Shown piece after piece: positions 60,566-64,000 of a DNA stretch of 64,000 bases. The position numbers and the translations under genes are program-made. The DNA is from Leptospira limi (lineage in GTDB: Bacteria; Spirochaetota; Leptospiria; Leptospirales; Leptospiraceae), in the NCBI RefSeq assembly GCF_026151395.1, contig NZ_JAMQPV010000001.1, forward strand, positions 1,488,001 to 1,552,000, read 5' to 3'. The notes below the pieces were generated by a model. It saw nothing but the letters and a program-made list of their open reading frames with translations. It was not told the origin of the DNA and searched no databases. Positions within the stretch are counted from its first letter, which is position 1; each line of letters begins with the position of its first letter.

Positions 60566-61517
60566 AAGGGAAAATAACTCGAAATTTTGTTTTTCCCGGT
60601 TCTGATTCAAAACTAATATTTGCGTTGTGTCGGTTCACAATTTCTTTCACCAGATAGAGTCCAAGTCCCAATCCATCACCTGATGTTTTTGTGGAATAAA
60701 ACGGCATAAAGATTTTGGAATGATGTTCGGCAGGGATCCCTATCCCTGAATCTTCAATTTCAACGAAAACTGCATCAGTCGTTTTATAACTTCTAATAGA
60801 GATCGTACCTTTGGAAGAAACTGCTTGAATGGCATTCCAAATCATCTGGCTCCATAATTGGACTAAATCTCCTTGTATACATCGAATTTTACCTTCAAAA
60901 TCTAAGTTTAAAATTAAGTTAATGTCTCGTAAAAAATATTCCTTATATAAAGAAATTGCAGAATGAATTGTATCTTTTAATGAAAAATCGACTAACTCCA
61001 AATTGGATTGAAGACCTGCGAAGTTTTTTAAAGTAAATGTAATTTTTGATAATCTTTTAATAGAGTAGAGGATATGTTCTGAAGATTGTTTCATTAGTAA
61101 AAACTTTCTCAATTGATTAAAATCACTTTGAGTGGTAATTGCAGATTGGATTTTTTTTACGATCGGTAGAGATAGATTTCGAATGCCTGAATCTACGAAT
61201 AGTTCTGCTAGTTCCTCTGCATATAAAATAGAATTTTCTTTTAATAATTCTGTTAGTGATTTGCGTGCTTGTCGATTCGTGAGTCCAGTTAATATTCTTA
61301 ATCCTGATTCATTGGAATCTATAATCAGTTCTAATATGTCATTCAGTGATTGGTTTTTTAAATCATGTGATTCTTCTTCCCACTCTGTAATCAGTGTTTC
61401 AACTGAAGATTTGATCATTCCAATTGGATTATTGATTTCATGTGATAAACCAGATACAAGTTGTCCTAAAGAAGCCAATTTTTCGTTTTGAATTAATTTT
61501 TCTTGTGCTTCTCTCAA
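60555..61517 (-). CDS. Histidine kinase catalytic part, separated from its sensor by a stop codon
   Basis: The 320-residue frame begins with TTG (MREAQEKLIQNEKLASLGQLVSGLSHEINNPIG). It has the acceptor His in LSHEINNP, an unusually long insertion between His box and ATPase domain (about 35-185), ATPase motifs QLWSQMIWNAIQAV, IEDSGIGIPAE and GDGLGLGLYLV. It is in the same frame as the upstream sensor gene, with only TAA and two codons between. Either a recent nonsense mutation or a reinitiation arrangement. On its own it would be a soluble kinase. Confidence 0.8.
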   Translation of the reverse strand: MREAQEKLIQNEKLASLGQLVSGLSHEINNPIGMIKSSVETLITEWEEESHDLKNQSLNDILELIIDSNESGLRILTGLTNRQARKSLTELLKENSILYAEELAELFVDSGIRNLSLPIVKKIQSAITTQSDFNQLRKFLLMKQSSEHILYSIKRLSKITFTLKNFAGLQSNLELVDFSLKDTIHSAISLYKEYFLRDINLILNLDFEGKIRCIQGDLVQLWSQMIWNAIQAVSSKGTISIRSYKTTDAVFVEIEDSGIGIPAEHHSKIFMPFYSTKTSGDGLGLGLYLVKEIVNRHNANISFESEPGKTKFRVIFPFKS

Positions 61518-61523
61518 TGCAAA

Positions 61524-63050
61524 TTAGGCCGAATTGAGTTCCGTGTTACTTGATTGCAGCTCTTTCGTTCTCTCTTTTACTTTTTCTTCTAGAGATTTGT
61601 TGAGTTCTTTTAATTCTAATTCGGCTGTCCTTTTAGAAGTTTGGTCAATTCCAATCCAAATGATTTTAGAAGGTTCATTTTTGGAATCACGTATGATACC
61701 AAGACGCCATTCTAAATAAAGTGTCTGTCTATTTGTTGTAATGTATCGAAGGATTAAACTTTCAGCTATGTTTTGTATTTCGTTTATATCTGCCAAAACT
61801 TCTTTCAAAAATTCCCGATCTTCTTCAGCGAGAATGATATCTTGGATGTACTTTCCAATTACTTCTTTTTTGTCCAATTCCAAGACTTTTAACGCGGCAG
61901 GATTGATATTCTCCAATAATCCATCTGCATTTGTTAGGAGGATTAAATTGGCTGCATTATCAAAGACAGTTGAGTTGAGATTCTTTTCCTGCAGTAAAGA
62001 AAATTCAGTCTTTTTAGAATTGGTAATATCGAGTGCAACAACATCGATTCGTTTTTTGATTCCTAGGATGTCATTCGAAATGTTTACATAGTGTTCTGTC
62101 CAAATAATGGAACCATTGGCATGGATCATTCTAAGTATGATTGGAGAAACACCAGAAAACAACTCTTCGATTTTGTGTTGGTCTTCAGGGATGACAATGT
62201 CTCGAAAAAAATCTGAATTCTCGTAAAAATAATTGATACCATAGCCTGTGATCTCTTCCATTTTTGAACTGATATAAGATGTTCTTGGTTCCGGCAAAAA
62301 TTCAATATTATAGATGATAGCTGGAAGTTGATTGTACATAATTAGCAGACGTACATTCACATCTTTGATCGCTTTTTGCAGTGTTTCCAGTTCAAATAAG
62401 GATAAGTTTAATATTTTTGTTTGTACTTGAAAACTGAAAAGAATACATGCTACACCAAACAAAAAAATCAGCAAAGTATTAACTGTATAACCTAATGGTT
62501 TGTACCAATCGATTGAAAATAAATAAGGGAAAAATAATCGTTGGAGTGACAGTAGTATACAAACTGTAAAAAAATACAATCGGATGTTTTTTGGGTATTC
62601 ATTCAAACCTAATATGATACATCCAAATACCAAAAGTGCGGATCCATTGAAAATTGCAGATGGTAATGCAAACCAAAAAAAACTAAAATTACCCAGCAGT
62701 AAAGATACAAAAATAATATAACTGATAATGAAAGAAAGGTATACCCAATGTTTGGATATTCTTTTGGTAATAATCGGGAGAACAGATAAGACTAATAGAA
62801 AGGAACTAAGAAGTGTTAAGGATTCAGAAAAAAAGAAATAGAGTTTGTTTTGTGTGCTCCCATAGAGGAATAAGGAATAATTCCGAATGACTAAGATCGC
62901 TAAGAAAAATGAAGTATAGGAAAGTTTGATTTCTGATTTAGAGTTTTTTGATAAAAAATAAATAATGATCGAAACGACTGTATTGACTACTACTGATAGT
63001 GCAGTTACGGCAAAAACAACATCAATTTCAAATGGAATCATAAACTTCAA
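61524..63050 (-). CDS. Membrane PAS-PAS sensor, N-terminal part of a split kinase
   Basis: 508 residues: seven or eight membrane segments (1-215), PAS 1 (about 235-350, YISSKMEEITGYGINYFYENSDFFRDIVIPEDQ), PAS 2 (about 355-480, LLTNADGLLENINPAALKVLELDKKEVIGK), then a coiled coil (LEEKVKERTKELQSSNTELNSA) that stops at TAA. In intact relatives this coil leads directly into the His box. The 5' end overlaps the upstream receiver gene by 23 bp. Confidence 0.85.
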   Translation of the reverse strand: MKFMIPFEIDVVFAVTALSVVVNTVVSIIIYFLSKNSKSEIKLSYTSFFLAILVIRNYSLFLYGSTQNKLYFFFSESLTLLSSFLLVLSVLPIITKRISKHWVYLSFIISYIIFVSLLLGNFSFFWFALPSAIFNGSALLVFGCIILGLNEYPKNIRLYFFTVCILLSLQRLFFPYLFSIDWYKPLGYTVNTLLIFLFGVACILFSFQVQTKILNLSLFELETLQKAIKDVNVRLLIMYNQLPAIIYNIEFLPEPRTSYISSKMEEITGYGINYFYENSDFFRDIVIPEDQHKIEELFSGVSPIILRMIHANGSIIWTEHYVNISNDILGIKKRIDVVALDITNSKKTEFSLLQEKNLNSTVFDNAANLILLTNADGLLENINPAALKVLELDKKEVIGKYIQDIILAEEDREFLKEVLADINEIQNIAESLILRYITTNRQTLYLEWRLGIIRDSKNEPSKIIWIGIDQTSKRTAELELKELNKSLEEKVKERTKELQSSNTELNSA

Positions 63051-63408
63051 CTAGCTCATTTACTTTTTTAATTAAATCTTCATTTTTAAAAGGTTTTGCA
63101 ATCCAGGCATCCGCTCCTTCCAATAAGGCTTTCGATATAATTTCAGGTTTTGTTTCTACCGATAGGATTAGAATTTTAAATTTTAAATGTGCCATTATTA
63201 TTTTTGATTTTTGAATTAACTCAATTCCACTGATTCCTGGCATATTAAAATCGAAGATCCCTAGCTCAATTTTTGGATTTGTTTTTAAAGATTCTAGGGC
63301 TAATTCTCCTGAATCACAGATGATTATATTATGGCCTTGGCTACTCAAAGCAAGGCGTACAATTTTTAATACAGCAGGAGAATCATCGACAACCAAAATA
63401 GTACTCAT
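63028..63408 (-). CDS. CheY-like response regulator
   Basis: A 126-residue stand-alone receiver: acidic pair VVDDS, phospho-acceptor Asp in GIFDFNMPGISG, Thr/Ser switch LILSVE and Lys in IAKPF. No output domain. It overlaps the downstream sensor gene by 23 bp and ends one base after the next receiver gene's stop region, so the cluster is one operon. It probably accepts phosphate from the neighbouring kinases. Confidence 0.92.
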   Translation of the reverse strand: MSTILVVDDSPAVLKIVRLALSSQGHNIIICDSGELALESLKTNPKIELGIFDFNMPGISGIELIQKSKIIMAHLKFKILILSVETKPEIISKALLEGADAWIAKPFKNEDLIKKVNELVEVYDSI

Positions 63409-63409
63409 T

Positions 63410-63769
63410 TTAAATCAATTGTGAGATGAGTTTTGTTAATGATTCATTTGCAAAAGGTTTTACTAGCCATCCCACTGCACCAGCAGCTTTACCTTTGTTT
63501 TTCATCTCTTCACTGGATTCTGTAGTTAACATGACGATCTTCATGGATTTCCCATTTTCTGTTTTTAATGTTTTTTCAGTCAGTTCGATCCCTGTCATTC
63601 CTGGCATGTTTACGTCAAAGATACCAATATCAAACTTTGAGTTTTGAATTTTTTCAAGTGCTTCCATTCCATTGGATGCTGTTTCTACTTCATGACCATC
63701 AGTAGTGAGTACTAAATTTAATATTTTTAATACCGCTGGTGCATCATCTACAGTTAATATTCTCGCCAT
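63410..63769 (-). CDS. CheY-like response regulator
   Basis: A 119-residue single-domain receiver with TVDDA, phospho-acceptor Asp in GIFDVNMPGMTG, switch Thr in VMLTTE and Lys in LVKPF. GGAG at -10 from the ATG lies inside the stop region of the upstream kinase gene, showing coupling. The sequence is close to the following receiver (both GIFD.NMPG), suggesting an old tandem duplication. Confidence 0.93.
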   Translation of the reverse strand: MARILTVDDAPAVLKILNLVLTTDGHEVETASNGMEALEKIQNSKFDIGIFDVNMPGMTGIELTEKTLKTENGKSMKIVMLTTESSEEMKNKGKAAGAVGWLVKPFANESLTKLISQLI

Positions 63770-63770
63770 T

Positions 63771-64000
63771 TTAATTCTCCTTTTTGATTAGTGGAAATCG
63801 AATTGTTAAACAAACATCTACTTTATTATCATACTTCAGATTATCTTCTATGTTATATATTTGTACATTTGCTTGGTGTTGGTCCAAAATCTTTTTAACC
63901 AATGTTAAACCTAATCCAAATCGGAATTGTTCAAATTTTGCGTAACTATCATCGACTACCGAAGAGATTCTGAAAAAAGGTTCAAATATGATGGATTCAA
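63771..64000 (-). CDS. Sensor histidine kinase, C-terminal end only
   Basis: The frame is open to the window edge and 75 codons are seen. It reads SIIFEPFFRISSVVDDSYAK then FRFGLGLTLVKKILDQHQANV, which is the F box and G2 box of an HATPase domain with a Gly-Leu-Gly-Leu motif, and ends IRFPLIKKEN. It is the upstream gene of the two-receiver operon; the N-terminal part lies outside the window. Confidence 0.85.
   Translation of the reverse strand, partial: ESIIFEPFFRISSVVDDSYAKFEQFRFGLGLTLVKKILDQHQANVQIYNIEDNLKYDNKVDVCLTIRFPLIKKEN

Noticed and set aside
1..64000. CRISPR arrays, insertion sequences, integrases, tRNA genes
   Set aside because: No regularly spaced repeats, transposase or integrase motifs, or cloverleaf sequences were seen while reading either strand.

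Overview
The window looks like a chromosomal segment of a Leptospira species, most like the saprophytic (L. biflexa-type) clade. This is inferred from the low GC content, two stand-alone 5S rRNA genes not linked to 16S/23S, single-chain glycyl-tRNA synthetase, a PilZ-like protein of a leptospiral type, and many outer-membrane proteins and lipoproteins of spirochaete style. There is no IS element, CRISPR array, tRNA or phage gene. Most of the window is chromosomal housekeeping mixed with lineage-specific membrane and envelope genes.

Layout. 1-7.5 kb: the end of a penicillin-acylase-type hydrolase, a TPR protein, a PilZ-like protein with a sensory domain inserted in it, a crotonase, a Crp/Fnr regulator preceded by a perfect palindrome, a rhomboid protease and small unknown genes. 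7.5-10.7 kb: hisB-hisH-hisA, then a VKOR-DsbA fusion. 10.7-15.4 kb (minus strand): a NeuB-type synthase, feoB-feoA and an ABC1/UbiB kinase. 15.5-17.5 kb: a protein resembling the accessory domain of XPB-type helicases, without a helicase motor. 17.6-22.5 kb: lnt, a lipase foldase and a secreted lipase, divergent from a TetR regulator with two near-identical palindromes between them. 22.6-29.6 kb: a TPM-domain protein, a GNAT enzyme, glyS, a membrane protein with a TonB-like C-terminus, a PrsW-type protease and small proteins.

29.7-37.6 kb: two identical 5S rRNA genes, each followed by a mosaic of terminators, truncated 5S tails and a structured repeat. They flank about 6 kb with a GT-C-like membrane protein, two outer-membrane proteins and a TonB-dependent receptor. 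37.7-43.2 kb: a hybrid histidine kinase, an NRAMP-like and an NhaC-like transporter, and a divergent sigma-like protein.

43.3-55.2 kb holds what I regard as the best candidate for an undescribed system: a STAS protein, an AsmA/YdbH-like inner-membrane protein, a lipoprotein resembling YdbL (DUF1318), and, translationally coupled to it, a 2,646-residue lipoprotein with an N-terminal beta-propeller, long TPR arrays and a C-terminal domain that looks like a CHAT protease fold lacking its catalytic residues. 55.2-60.6 kb: a metallo-aminopeptidase lipoprotein, a DegS/HtrA-like protease, an aminotransferase, murI and purM. 60.5-64 kb (minus): a two-component cluster with two CheY-like receivers and a membrane PAS histidine kinase interrupted by an in-frame stop codon.

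Regulatory signals worth noting: a 19-bp sequence shared by the crp-type gene leader and the TonB-receptor/OMP divergent promoter, paired TetR-type operators at the lipase, and several promoter-like sequences whose predicted transcription start falls on or within a few bases of the start codon.
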